Below the pieces are notes generated by a model. It saw nothing but the letters and a program-made list of their open reading frames with translations, ran no database searches and was not told the origin of the DNA. Shown one piece after another: positions 1-6,889 of a DNA stretch of 33,640 nucleotides. The translations under genes and the position numbers were made by a program. Positions within the stretch are counted from its first letter, which is position 1. Every line of letters starts with the position of its first letter. The stretch is from Deltaproteobacteria bacterium (GTDB taxonomy: Bacteria > Desulfobacterota > Binatia > Binatales > Binataceae): the NCBI GenBank assembly GCA_003135855.1, contig PNBD01000015.1:52420-86059 (forward strand). The letters run 5' to 3'.

Positions 1-1
1 G

Positions 2-91
2 CATGAGCTGCTAGTCAGTCCGATCGGCGCCGAGCCGATTGACCGCTTTCTCGATCGCTTCGATTCCGAAGTCCGTCCCGGCCTCAGCTAA
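2..91 (+). CDS. C-terminal end of an unidentified protein (partial)
   Basis: An open frame enters from the left edge and ends at TAA (89-91). It encodes 29 residues rich in Asp, Arg and Pro, ending FDSEVRPGLS. Codon use resembles the other genes here (GATCGC, GCCGAG), so I read it as the tail of a real gene. Too little remains to assign a family. The tRNA-like repeat begins only 9 bases after its stop, so this gene appears to border the presumed integration site. Confidence 0.5.
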   Translation, partial: HELLVSPIGAEPIDRFLDRFDSEVRPGLS

Positions 92-100
92 GTTCTCGCT

Positions 101-131
101 TCTTCGATTGGTGCGAGAGGGGGGACTTGAA
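101..131 (-). repeat. Duplicated 3' end of tRNA-Leu (att-like repeat, distal copy)
   Basis: These 31 bases are identical to 2335-2365, which covers the T-loop, the 3' T-stem and acceptor strands, the encoded CCA and eight bases downstream of tRNA-Leu(UAG). Four more bases to the left (97-100 against 2331-2334 region) match with one mismatch. Here the homology stops inside the T-loop, so no tRNA can form. A displaced copy of a tRNA 3' end is the classic footprint of a tyrosine-recombinase integration. The footprint reading is inference; the repeat itself is visible. Confidence 0.8.
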
Positions 132-741
132 AACCCGTCGAAGAAAGACCCGAGTAAGAAAGAGTAGATTTCTCCGGTCATTTTTCACTGCATGTTATCG
201 CTGATCTCTCAAAAACTATCTTGTTTTGTCCCCGAGGGACAGCAGTAAGGCCGATCGCAGAGATCAGGATCGAAAAAGCGGCGGCGCGCGTGTGCCGCGT
301 TCAGAGTTAGACGGCCGCGCCTCTTCCTTTTCGAAGGGGCTTGGCGTGGACCAGTGGCTCGCCTCTTAGTGCGGGCGCCTGACGTACCTATTCCCTCCAA
401 CGCTGCGATAGCTCGGCTGAGCCGGTCTCTCGCGCTTCAAGTCCACCACGATTCTTTCTAGATCCAACATTCGCTCTTTTCCCCCGCCATAGAGAGCATC
501 ATGGCGCTCGTTGCTGAGGTCTGGCAATCGACGCGCGTGCGCCCTCGCCGGAGATAAGTTCTGAGTCAGATAGGCTGGCTATTTTCTCCCGAAACAGCCT
601 GAATCGTTCGAGCTGTCCACTTCGTCGGAGCCTGAAGACCGGCGATGGGTTGCTGCGTTTGACGGCAATCCTCATTGTCTGCGAGGCTCGCTCCCAGCAG
701 GCTTGTGTGCCGGACCGACGCGACGCATGGAGGACGAAATC
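132..741. other. 610-base stretch without a supportable gene
   Basis: Only short minus-strand open frames occur here (209-400 and 499-756). They are Arg/Pro/Ser-rich, have no convincing ribosome site and resemble no family I know. The stretch lies between the tRNA fragment and the S74 gene and holds the left copy of a second direct repeat at 653-671. It may be eroded DNA of an integrated element. The promoter of the S74 gene should lie near its right end, but I see no clear one. Confidence 0.5.
653..671 (+). repeat. Imperfect direct repeat, left copy
   Basis: Eighteen of nineteen bases match 2188-2206 (CTGCGTTTGACGGCAATCC against ...GACAATCC). The two copies flank the S74 gene, inside the outer tRNA-derived repeats. 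An 18/19 match over this distance is unlikely by chance, but the cause is unknown. Confidence 0.45.
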
Positions 742-2127
742 ATGAACAAACTGCATCTGCTGGTTATGGTCACGGGGCTGGGCCTCTTGCTGGGAGTGAC
801 GCCGAGTTGGGGGGCGACGCCAGTGTGCGCTTCACCTGGGTGCAATCCGACCGCGAGCGACCTCTACTACAACACCGCCGGCGGATACAACGCGCTCATT
901 GACAACAAGCCCGACACTTCCCATCAGACCAACGACGGCAACTTCAACACCGCCTTCGGGGACAACGCGCTCGCCTCCAACAACACCGGCCAAAGTAACA
1001 CCGCCAGCGGATTCCAGGCGCTCCTCTACAACATCACCGGCAACAACAATACCGCCAGCGGAGTCGCGGCGCTCGTCAGCAATATCAGCGGCAGCTACAA
1101 CACCGCCGACGGTGCCAGCGCGCTCTTCGCCAACAGTAGCGGCAGCAACAACACAGCCAGCGGATACAGCGCGCTGGGCGGGAACAACGGCAGCAACAAC
1201 ACCGCCAGCGGATACGACGCGCTGACCACGAACAACGGCAGCTACAACACAGCCAGCGGCGCCAGCGCGCTCCTGAAGAACGGCACCGGGAACCTCAACA
1301 CGGCCGACGGATTCAGCGCGCTCCACAGCAACACCGGCGGCTACTACAACACCGCGCTCGGCGGCAACGCGCTCTACAAGAGCAACGCCAACTACAACAC
1401 CGCCATCGGGGCCCAGGCGCTGTACTACAACACCACCGGCTATGAGAACACCGCCAGCGGAGTTAACGCGCTCGTCAGCAATACTACTGGCAGCAACAAC
1501 ATTGCGTTGGGCTACAATGCAGGTACCAACGTCACGACCGCCAGCTACGACATCTATATCGGCCATGCGGGCTACGTGGCCGAGGGTCACACGATCCGCA
1601 TCGGCACCCAGGGCACTTTTCAGACGCAAGCCTTCATCGCCGGCATCAGCGGGACCAATATTCCCACCGGGGGGACCGATGTGGTCGTGAACAGCAGCGG
1701 CAAGCTCGGTGTCGTCGTGTCATCGGCGCGCTTCAAGCGCGATATTCGGGACATGGGCCAGGCCAGCGGCAAGTTGATGAGCCTGCGCCCGGTAACCTTC
1801 CGCTACAAGGAAGATTCCACCGGCACGATCCAGTACGGCCTGGTGGCGGAGGAAGTTGCGCGCGTGTACCCGGAGCTTGTGACTTACGGCGCCGATGGAA
1901 AGATCGAGACGGTCCGCTATTCGATGCTGACCGGAATGCTGCTCAACGAGTTGCAAAAGCAAACCCGAGAGAATGCACGTCAAGCCGCACAGATAGCCGA
2001 GCTGAAAGCCGCCCGCGACCGAGACCGCGCGCAACGCGCCGCGTTCGAGGCTCGGCTCTCCGCATTGGAGCAAACCACGCAAGCCCGCAATGGAGGCCAC
2101 AAGCTGGCGGTTGCTTTCGGCCGCTAA
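742..2127 (+). CDS. Secreted repeat protein with C-terminal peptidase-S74 chaperone domain
   Basis: A 461-residue protein. I chose ATG 742 because GGAGG lies eight bases upstream and the first 24 residues form a signal peptide (MNKLHLL...PSWG); an in-frame start at 703 gives a poor N-terminus. Residues about 44-261 hold a dozen or more 16-17-residue repeats with consensus NTASGxxALxxNxTG, which probably stack as a beta-helix like trimeric adhesin heads. Residues about 327-395 match the intramolecular chaperone auto-processing domain of endosialidases and phage tailspikes (S74). S327 and K332 (SSARFK) fit the S-x-x-R-x-K self-cleavage site, followed by GLVAEEV and a tyrosine/leucine-rich helix. 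A coiled coil (about 405-445) ends the chain. Inference: the domain drives trimer formation and cuts itself off. The substrate or partner is unknown. The gene sits alone between tRNA-derived repeats, suggesting acquisition. Confidence 0.82.
   Translation: MNKLHLLVMVTGLGLLLGVTPSWGATPVCASPGCNPTASDLYYNTAGGYNALIDNKPDTSHQTNDGNFNTAFGDNALASNNTGQSNTASGFQALLYNITGNNNTASGVAALVSNISGSYNTADGASALFANSSGSNNTASGYSALGGNNGSNNTASGYDALTTNNGSYNTASGASALLKNGTGNLNTADGFSALHSNTGGYYNTALGGNALYKSNANYNTAIGAQALYYNTTGYENTASGVNALVSNTTGSNNIALGYNAGTNVTTASYDIYIGHAGYVAEGHTIRIGTQGTFQTQAFIAGISGTNIPTGGTDVVVNSSGKLGVVVSSARFKRDIRDMGQASGKLMSLRPVTFRYKEDSTGTIQYGLVAEEVARVYPELVTYGADGKIETVRYSMLTGMLLNELQKQTRENARQAAQIAELKAARDRDRAQRAAFEARLSALEQTTQARNGGHKLAVAFGR
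871..1524 (+). repeat. Tandem 48-51 bp coding repeats of the S74 protein
   Basis: About thirteen degenerate units encode NTAxGxxAL cores. AACACCGCC and GCGCTC recur at each unit. The period is 16-17 codons. The repeat creates a long, valine-rich open frame on the opposite strand (832-1629), which I regard as a by-product. Unit number could vary between strains by slippage. Confidence 0.8.
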
Positions 2128-2187
2128 CCGCACCGACTTCAGCGCCGCGCACGCCTCATCCGGTCCGGAAGGCCGGCCAGCGGGGGT

Positions 2188-2206
2188 CTGCGTTTGACGA
2201 CAATCC
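2188..2206 (+). repeat. Imperfect direct repeat, right copy
   Basis: Partner of 653-671, 60 bases after the stop of the S74 gene. One mismatch in 19 bases. Confidence 0.45.
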
Positions 2207-2334
2207 CATCGTACGCGGGGCTGACCGCCGGGAGAACGAAAGTACAGACGGGGCGTCAATAAGGCATCGATCCGCCCGCGTGCCGAAGGCCAGGGCGTTC
2301 TCCTCCGCAGCATCTTTTTTGGGCGCGCGGCGCC

Positions 2335-2365
2335 TCTTCGATTGGTGCGAGAGGGGGGACTTGAA
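2335..2365 (-). repeat. att-like repeat, copy within intact tRNA-Leu
   Basis: Identical over 31 bases to 101-131. It begins eight bases beyond the tRNA 3' end and runs into the T-loop. In a classical insertion the element would occupy about 132-2334 and this copy would be the one that restores the tRNA. Confidence 0.8.
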
Positions 2366-2426
2366 CCCCCACGCCTTGCGGCACTGGATCCTAAGTCCAG
2401 CGCGTCTGCCATTCCGCCACTCTCGC
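2343..2426 (-). tRNA. tRNA-Leu (anticodon UAG)
   Basis: On the minus strand the acceptor strands GCGAGAG and CTCTCGC pair perfectly. The anticodon stem CTGGA/TCCAG encloses loop CTTAGGA with anticodon UAG. A long variable arm (TGCCGCAAGGCGT) marks a class II tRNA, the T arm is GGGGG-TTCAAGT-CCCCC, and ACCA is encoded. Total 84 bases. It reads CUA and probably other CUN codons. Its 3' end is duplicated 2.2 kb away. Confidence 0.96.
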
Positions 2427-2436
2427 GCGAGGTTTA

Positions 2437-2464
2437 AGCATAAGGTTTTAGCGCCTCCACGCAA
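2437..2464 (-). promoter_or_regulatory. Candidate promoter of tRNA-Leu
   Basis: Minus strand: -35 TTGCGT (2459-2464), a 16-base spacer, and -10 TATGCT (2437-2442), ending ten bases before the tRNA 5' end. The match to sigma-70 consensus is moderate; position is the main support. Confidence 0.35.
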
Positions 2465-2602
2465 CCATTTGTCGCTCGACAGGCTCACTTTCAACGTAGT
2501 TTGGCGAGCCCAGTAGTTTGTCTGTCTAACCGGGCTCTTCGCTTATTTTGCGCTTTTTTCTTTGTCCGTTCCGAATTCTGCGCTGAGGGCTCTGAAATTT
2601 CG

Positions 2603-2629
2603 GAGCTAAGTCAAGTTTTGACTCAGCTC
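2603..2629. promoter_or_regulatory. 12-bp hairpin/palindrome upstream of the beta-propeller gene
   Basis: GAGCTAAGTCAA and TTGACTCAGCTC pair over 12 bp with one mismatch around a three-base loop. An A/T-rich run with five T follows at about 2634. No plus-strand gene ends nearby (the S74 gene stops at 2127), so a terminator role is not obvious. It lies about 95 bases before the likely start at 2723 and could be an operator or an mRNA leader hairpin. Confidence 0.4.
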
Positions 2630-2722
2630 GCAAATTTTTGAGAGCGTCGATAAGCATGCGCGCTCATCATTATCAGAGCCGATTGTCTCGAAATGAAAAC
2701 TTTTTCAATGGAGGAAATTAAA

Positions 2723-3817
2723 TTGGATCAGGCTTGGTTTCATCGACTCAAAGCGGCTTCATCAATTCTTGTCAGGGGTCTGGCCGCAGCCTCAGCCGCA
2801 ATGTTACTGGCGCCTCATATTGCGACAGCAGCAGGAGGGGGACTTTACGTGCCGAATCTCGCGAACGTCGCAGAATTTCAGGGGCGCATAAAGAATGGCA
2901 AAAAACCGCATCGAGTTAATCGCAGCGGCGATATCGCCAGCGGGAACGACGTTGCCTTCGATTCCAGTGGCAATCTATGGGTCACCAACTTTGACGGTGA
3001 TAGCATTATCGCTTTCACCCGAGCGCAGTTCAGGGCCGCCAAGGGGAAACGCTCTGCACCACACGCCATCGTGACGATCTCTCAGGATGGCGGCGCCAAT
3101 TTAGCTGGTCCTGAAGGTATAGCCTTCGATTCAGCCGGCACGATGTGGGTCGGGTCCGAGCACAGGCAGGAAGTTCTCGCCTATTCACCCGGGCAGTACG
3201 CCGCGAGCGGCAGTCCCACTCCGAACGTGATCCTGAACGCGAACAGTTTCAATTTCAGCTCGCCTTCAAACGTTGTAGTAGACTCAGCCGGCAACCTCTG
3301 GGTCGTCGATGAAAACATCGCGAATGGCAACGGCGGGACTGGGGAAATCTTCCGCTACAATCGCGCGCAGGTCAGCAGCCTTTCGCCAGGCACTCATCAT
3401 ATCGACCCGGCGTTCGGAATCGGCTTCCAGAATTTCGTGCACCTCGAGGGATTCGCTTTCGATAACAGCGGCAACGCATGGATCGCCGACGAGTCAACTG
3501 ACTCGCTGTATCGTTTCTCCGCGAGTCAGCTTGGCGGGAGTGGTCTTTCAAACAATCTGTCGCCGACAGTGACACTTGGTTTCGCCGGGACTGGCGGTCC
3601 TTGCAACCACAGTATCGATAACCCGTATGGAGTTGCCGTTTCCAGCAGCGGCGATTTGATCGTGGCGAATGCCGTCAATGGCACCGCATGCCACGGCAGT
3701 CTCGCGGTATTCTCCGCCGCAGCGATCAATTCTGACGGCACTCCATCGCCGCGCGCGTTCATCAGCAACGGAGCGCTCAGCGCTCCTGGCTTTATCACGT
3801 TCGGACCCACGCTCTAG
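2723..3817 (+). CDS. Secreted NHL-type beta-propeller protein
   Basis: A 364-residue protein from TTG 2723. I prefer this start because GGAGG (2710-2714) lies eight bases before it and it gives a normal signal peptide (basic start, then LAAASAAMLLAPHIATA). An ATG at 2693 in the same frame has no ribosome site and would add ten residues. The mature part repeats the pattern V/IAFDSxGNLWVxxxxxxxIxxF at roughly 55-65-residue intervals, typical of NHL/SMP-30-like six-bladed propellers. Such proteins are usually periplasmic or secreted and bind ligands or act as lactonase-like enzymes; no catalytic site is evident. It stands alone between tRNA-Leu and the thiol oxidoreductase gene. Confidence 0.75.
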   Translation: MDQAWFHRLKAASSILVRGLAAASAAMLLAPHIATAAGGGLYVPNLANVAEFQGRIKNGKKPHRVNRSGDIASGNDVAFDSSGNLWVTNFDGDSIIAFTRAQFRAAKGKRSAPHAIVTISQDGGANLAGPEGIAFDSAGTMWVGSEHRQEVLAYSPGQYAASGSPTPNVILNANSFNFSSPSNVVVDSAGNLWVVDENIANGNGGTGEIFRYNRAQVSSLSPGTHHIDPAFGIGFQNFVHLEGFAFDNSGNAWIADESTDSLYRFSASQLGGSGLSNNLSPTVTLGFAGTGGPCNHSIDNPYGVAVSSSGDLIVANAVNGTACHGSLAVFSAAAINSDGTPSPRAFISNGALSAPGFITFGPTL

Positions 3818-3977
3818 CCGTTCCCTCTGCCACGCTGGGCGCGATGAATACGTTCTGTCCATCGCGCCGACAAATGACTAGCCGGATTCCGCGAACAAAT
3901 GACCCCCGCGACAGCCCACCGCGCCGCATGATAGTCTCGTGCGGCTAAGATCACCGAGGGAGAGTAAACGTCATTCG

Positions 3978-5084
3978 ATGATATTTCCGAATTCAATCAC
4001 ATTTGCGAAGTTATCCGCCAATCGTTCACCGCAGTTGAGGCGAGTTCTGTTCGCTATCGCCGCGTCCGCTTTTTTCTATGCCGCTTTCACAGGTCCGGCG
4101 TACTATGCCGATGCCGATGATGCCGGCACAGTGGTCGCCACCGTGGGCGATCATAAGATTACTGCCGGCGAACTCGATCAAAAAGTAAAGCCGCAGGTCG
4201 ATCAGCTCCGCGCCGCGCTGGCCAAGCGGGTCGAGGAACTGATGCGCGATCGCAGCTTCGAGATCCGGCGCAAGACGCTCGAGGACATGACCAACGACTA
4301 TCTGATCGTTCAGGCGGCGCAGAAGGAGCATCTCAGCGTCGACGACTACATCAAGAAAGAATTTTCCGGCAAGAATGCCGTGACCGATGCAGACGCGCGC
4401 AAGTGGTACGACAAAAACAAGCAGCCTAACGCCGCACCCTACGAACAAATCAAGGCGCCGCTGGCGGAAATGCTGAATCGACAGGCGCTGCTCGAGCGCT
4501 TGCGCAAAACCGAGACCGTGAAAATCCTGCTCGACGCCAAGCGCGTCGCCGTGGACAGCAGCGGTCATCCGACGCTCGGCCCGAAGAATGCGCCGATCAC
4601 GATCGTCGAGTTCACCGATTTTCAGTGCCCGTTTTGCAAGGCCTCGGAAGGCACCGTCAAGCAGCTGCGCGTCAAGTATGGTGACAAGGTCAAGGTGGTG
4701 CATATGGATTTCCCGCTTGCGTTCCATTCGCACGCGGTCGACGCCGCCAATGCCGCGCGATGCGCCGAGGATCAGGGCAAGTTCTGGGAATTCCACGACG
4801 CGCTGTTCGCGAATCAGGGCAAACTGGCGCCTGTGGATCTGAAGGCGACTGCGAAATCGGTGGGGCTCAACAGCACTGAGTTCGACGGATGCCTCGACAA
4901 GGCGAAGCATCAAGCCGCGGTGAAAAGTGATCAGGTTGCGGGTGAGAAGGCCGGCGTCGATGGAACCCCGGCGTTCTTTATCAACGGACGCCCGCTGGTA
5001 GGCGCGCAGCCGCTGCCGCAATTCGCACAGATTATCGACGAGGAACTCGCCTCGGGCGCTCAGAAGCAAGCGTCGGTGAAGTAA
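3978..5084 (+). CDS. DsbA-like thiol oxidoreductase with SurA-like N-terminal region
   Basis: A 368-residue exported protein. ATG 3978 follows a GA-rich site (GAGGGAGAG) and leads directly into a signal-anchor (LFAIAASAFFYAAFTG, about residues 22-38); a GTG at 3939 also lies in frame but is less likely. Residues about 45-180 resemble the N-terminal helical part of SurA/PpiC-type chaperones (VATVGDHKITAGELD, then LEDMTNDYLIVQAAQKE). Residues about 195-355 form a DsbA/BdbD-type thioredoxin fold with active site C217-P-F-C220 and the cis-proline segment GVDGTPAFFING. Role: oxidation or isomerisation of disulfides in the envelope, with the N-terminal part perhaps binding clients. The gene is monocistronic. 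The SurA-like call is weaker than the DsbA call. Confidence 0.85.
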   Translation: MIFPNSITFAKLSANRSPQLRRVLFAIAASAFFYAAFTGPAYYADADDAGTVVATVGDHKITAGELDQKVKPQVDQLRAALAKRVEELMRDRSFEIRRKTLEDMTNDYLIVQAAQKEHLSVDDYIKKEFSGKNAVTDADARKWYDKNKQPNAAPYEQIKAPLAEMLNRQALLERLRKTETVKILLDAKRVAVDSSGHPTLGPKNAPITIVEFTDFQCPFCKASEGTVKQLRVKYGDKVKVVHMDFPLAFHSHAVDAANAARCAEDQGKFWEFHDALFANQGKLAPVDLKATAKSVGLNSTEFDGCLDKAKHQAAVKSDQVAGEKAGVDGTPAFFINGRPLVGAQPLPQFAQIIDEELASGAQKQASVK

Positions 5085-5277
5085 CATATTTCGCCAAACG
5101 GCGGGCGTCGGCCGCTCGCCCTTTATCACCGATCGCGAGTGCGAAGAGTCGCAGTTCGTCCAGCATTTGCAGTGTATCGGAACGATACACCGCTCGTGCT
5201 TGCCTTCTTGACCCCTTTGCCTCTAACATCCGTTATACACCGACCAAATTTCTGGAGACCGGCAGGTTCGACGCACC

Positions 5278-5715
5278 ATGATTAGCTTTCCTTCGACCGA
5301 ATATTTTGAGGCGCTCAAGGGCCAAATGGCGGCCAGCGAGGATAAGTTTCGCCGGCTGGGCTTCATCGATACCACCTTCGCGGTCAGCGTCGGCGCCAAC
5401 GGCAACGCGCGAAATTTCGTGCTCGAATTCGAAGTTTTCGATTTGAAAAACGTCAGCGAAATTCCCGCGCTCGATCTCAAGAAGATCGATTTCGCGATCC
5501 AGGGCGACGCGCCGGTGTGGCGCGAGATGATCGAGAATATCAAGCGCAACGGGCAGGCCGACTCGGCGCACGACCTCAATACCCTCGCGCATTTCGGCGA
5601 GCGCCTGAAAGTCGTTTACGACGATCCCGACGGCCACGACAAACTTTATCGATTCATGGAATCGATCCAGGAATTTTTCGATCTCTCGAGCAAGCTCGAC
5701 GTCAGTTTCAATTAG
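5278..5715 (+). CDS. Small SCP2-like protein, first gene of the di-iron operon (family tentative)
   Basis: A 145-residue soluble protein without signal peptide or membrane segment. Its second half (DFAIQGDAPVW..., then HFGERLKVVYDDPDG...LYRFMESIQEFF) resembles the C-terminal half of the SCP2/sterol-carrier fold, a cavity that binds lipids or acyl chains. The match is by overall pattern only. It ends 19 bases before the next gene, a ferritin-like di-iron protein, so the two are almost certainly co-transcribed. Inference: it may present a hydrophobic substrate to the di-iron protein or act as a small effector subunit. Alternative: an unrelated small protein of unknown function. Confidence 0.6.
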   Translation: MISFPSTEYFEALKGQMAASEDKFRRLGFIDTTFAVSVGANGNARNFVLEFEVFDLKNVSEIPALDLKKIDFAIQGDAPVWREMIENIKRNGQADSAHDLNTLAHFGERLKVVYDDPDGHDKLYRFMESIQEFFDLSSKLDVSFN

Positions 5716-5734
5716 GCGCGGAGGCGCGGCGAAG

Positions 5735-6877
5735 ATGGCATACCTCTCCACCCGGAATTTCACCGAAGATAAAGATTTCATCGACAAGTGGCTGTACACG
5801 ATCAGGACCGGCGAGATGGACCTGTCGTGGATGAATGCCGTCACTGAAAAAATCAGCCCGCAAGAAGCGAATCCGCGCCGCGGCCTGACCTATCGCGATC
5901 TCGACGTCGGCAGCTACGGCTTCACCGACGTGCCTGAGAAAGTGCGCTCCAATCGATCGTATGCGCCGCGCGGCGCCGAGATTCCAGACGGCGTGCCCGA
6001 CGCGCAGCCGTGGGTATCGCGCAAGAGCGAGCTCTGGGCCTTCAACACCGAGAGCTATGACGAGGAAGCCATGAGCCGCCAGTGGAACGCCACCACTGAC
6101 ATTCCGTGGGAGCGGCTCGAAGGCGTCGAGATGCCCGAGGTGACCGGCAAGGCGCTCTCGCAGTTGATGACGTTCCTTACCGAAGTCGAGATGATCGCGA
6201 CCGACACGCCCGCGATGTGGCTGCCGCGGCTCAATCCCGATTTCATCGAGGTTCGCGCGTTCATCGCCGCGCAAGCGATGGACGAAGCGCGCCACGCCGA
6301 AGTTTTCCGCAAACGCGCGCTCACCACAGGATGGGGCCTGATGCAGGCGAGTCCGCTCAACGAGATGGCGCTGAAGCATCTGCGCGATGCGGATTCGTTC
6401 AGCGAGATGTCAGTCGCGCTGCATCTGGTCGCGGAAGGCAACGTGCTGACGCTGTTCCGCTTCAGCGAATATCTTTCGCCGACCGATGTGGACAAGAAGA
6501 TTTTCCGCCTCGTGATGCAGGATGAAGCGCGTCACGTCGGCTACGGCATGCAGCATTTCAAATACGTGCTCGAGCATTTCCCCGAGAAGCGCGAAGTTCT
6601 GCATGCGCATCTCGACGAAGCTGAAAACATTTCGTTCGCCGGCGCCGCCGCGACCGAACTGACCGAGGCGTTCATCATTCTGGCCGGCGGTGGCCTGAAG
6701 AAAGAGAACATCGAGCGAGGCGTTCGCATCACCACGCAATTCAACCTCAAGCAGATGCAGGAGCACTTCGAGCGCCTCGATAAGTGCGGGATGCCCGAGC
6801 GCAAGGATCGTTCGAAGCTCTACAAGATGTACGAGATGGGCCGCGCGGCCGCCGAATCCGCGGGCATCCAGTTGTAA
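5735..6877 (+). CDS. Ferritin-like di-iron protein, probable oxygenase subunit
   Basis: A 380-residue soluble protein; GGAGG lies ten bases before ATG 5735. The helical core (about residues 135-300) carries two E...ExxH sets: E150 or E152, then E184-A-R-H187 (DEARHAEVF); E234, then E264-A-R-H267 (DEARHVGYG). Spacings of about 30-34 residues within each pair fit the four-helix bundle of carboxylate-bridged di-iron enzymes (R2, BMM and ferritin-like oxygenase groups). The N-terminal about 120 residues contain RGLTYRDLDVGSYGF, shared with the next gene. Inferred role: O2-dependent oxidation of an unknown substrate. No reductase or ferredoxin gene is adjacent. The operon is 5278-8008. Confidence 0.85.
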   Translation: MAYLSTRNFTEDKDFIDKWLYTIRTGEMDLSWMNAVTEKISPQEANPRRGLTYRDLDVGSYGFTDVPEKVRSNRSYAPRGAEIPDGVPDAQPWVSRKSELWAFNTESYDEEAMSRQWNATTDIPWERLEGVEMPEVTGKALSQLMTFLTEVEMIATDTPAMWLPRLNPDFIEVRAFIAAQAMDEARHAEVFRKRALTTGWGLMQASPLNEMALKHLRDADSFSEMSVALHLVAEGNVLTLFRFSEYLSPTDVDKKIFRLVMQDEARHVGYGMQHFKYVLEHFPEKREVLHAHLDEAENISFAGAAATELTEAFIILAGGGLKKENIERGVRITTQFNLKQMQEHFERLDKCGMPERKDRSKLYKMYEMGRAAAESAGIQL

Positions 6878-6889
6878 GGCGGTAGCAGA

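Noticed and set aside
209-756. Two small minus-strand open frames of 63 and 85 residues (209-400 and 499-756)
   Set aside because: Arg/Ser/Pro-rich, no ribosome site, no family resemblance; typical of random frames in GC-rich DNA.
832-1629. A 265-residue minus-strand open frame opposite the S74 gene
   Set aside because: It is valine/alanine/glycine-rich and repeats with the coding repeats of the plus-strand gene. The plus frame has a signal peptide and a known domain; this one has neither.
2309-2340. GC-rich hairpin with a T-run beside tRNA-Leu, as a terminator
   Set aside because: On the tRNA strand the run after the stem is A, not T, so it does not fit a rho-independent terminator for that RNA.
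4026-5129. A 367-residue minus-strand frame opposite the thiol oxidoreductase gene
   Set aside because: Rich in Arg, Leu and His without domain pattern; the plus strand encodes CPFC and a signal anchor.
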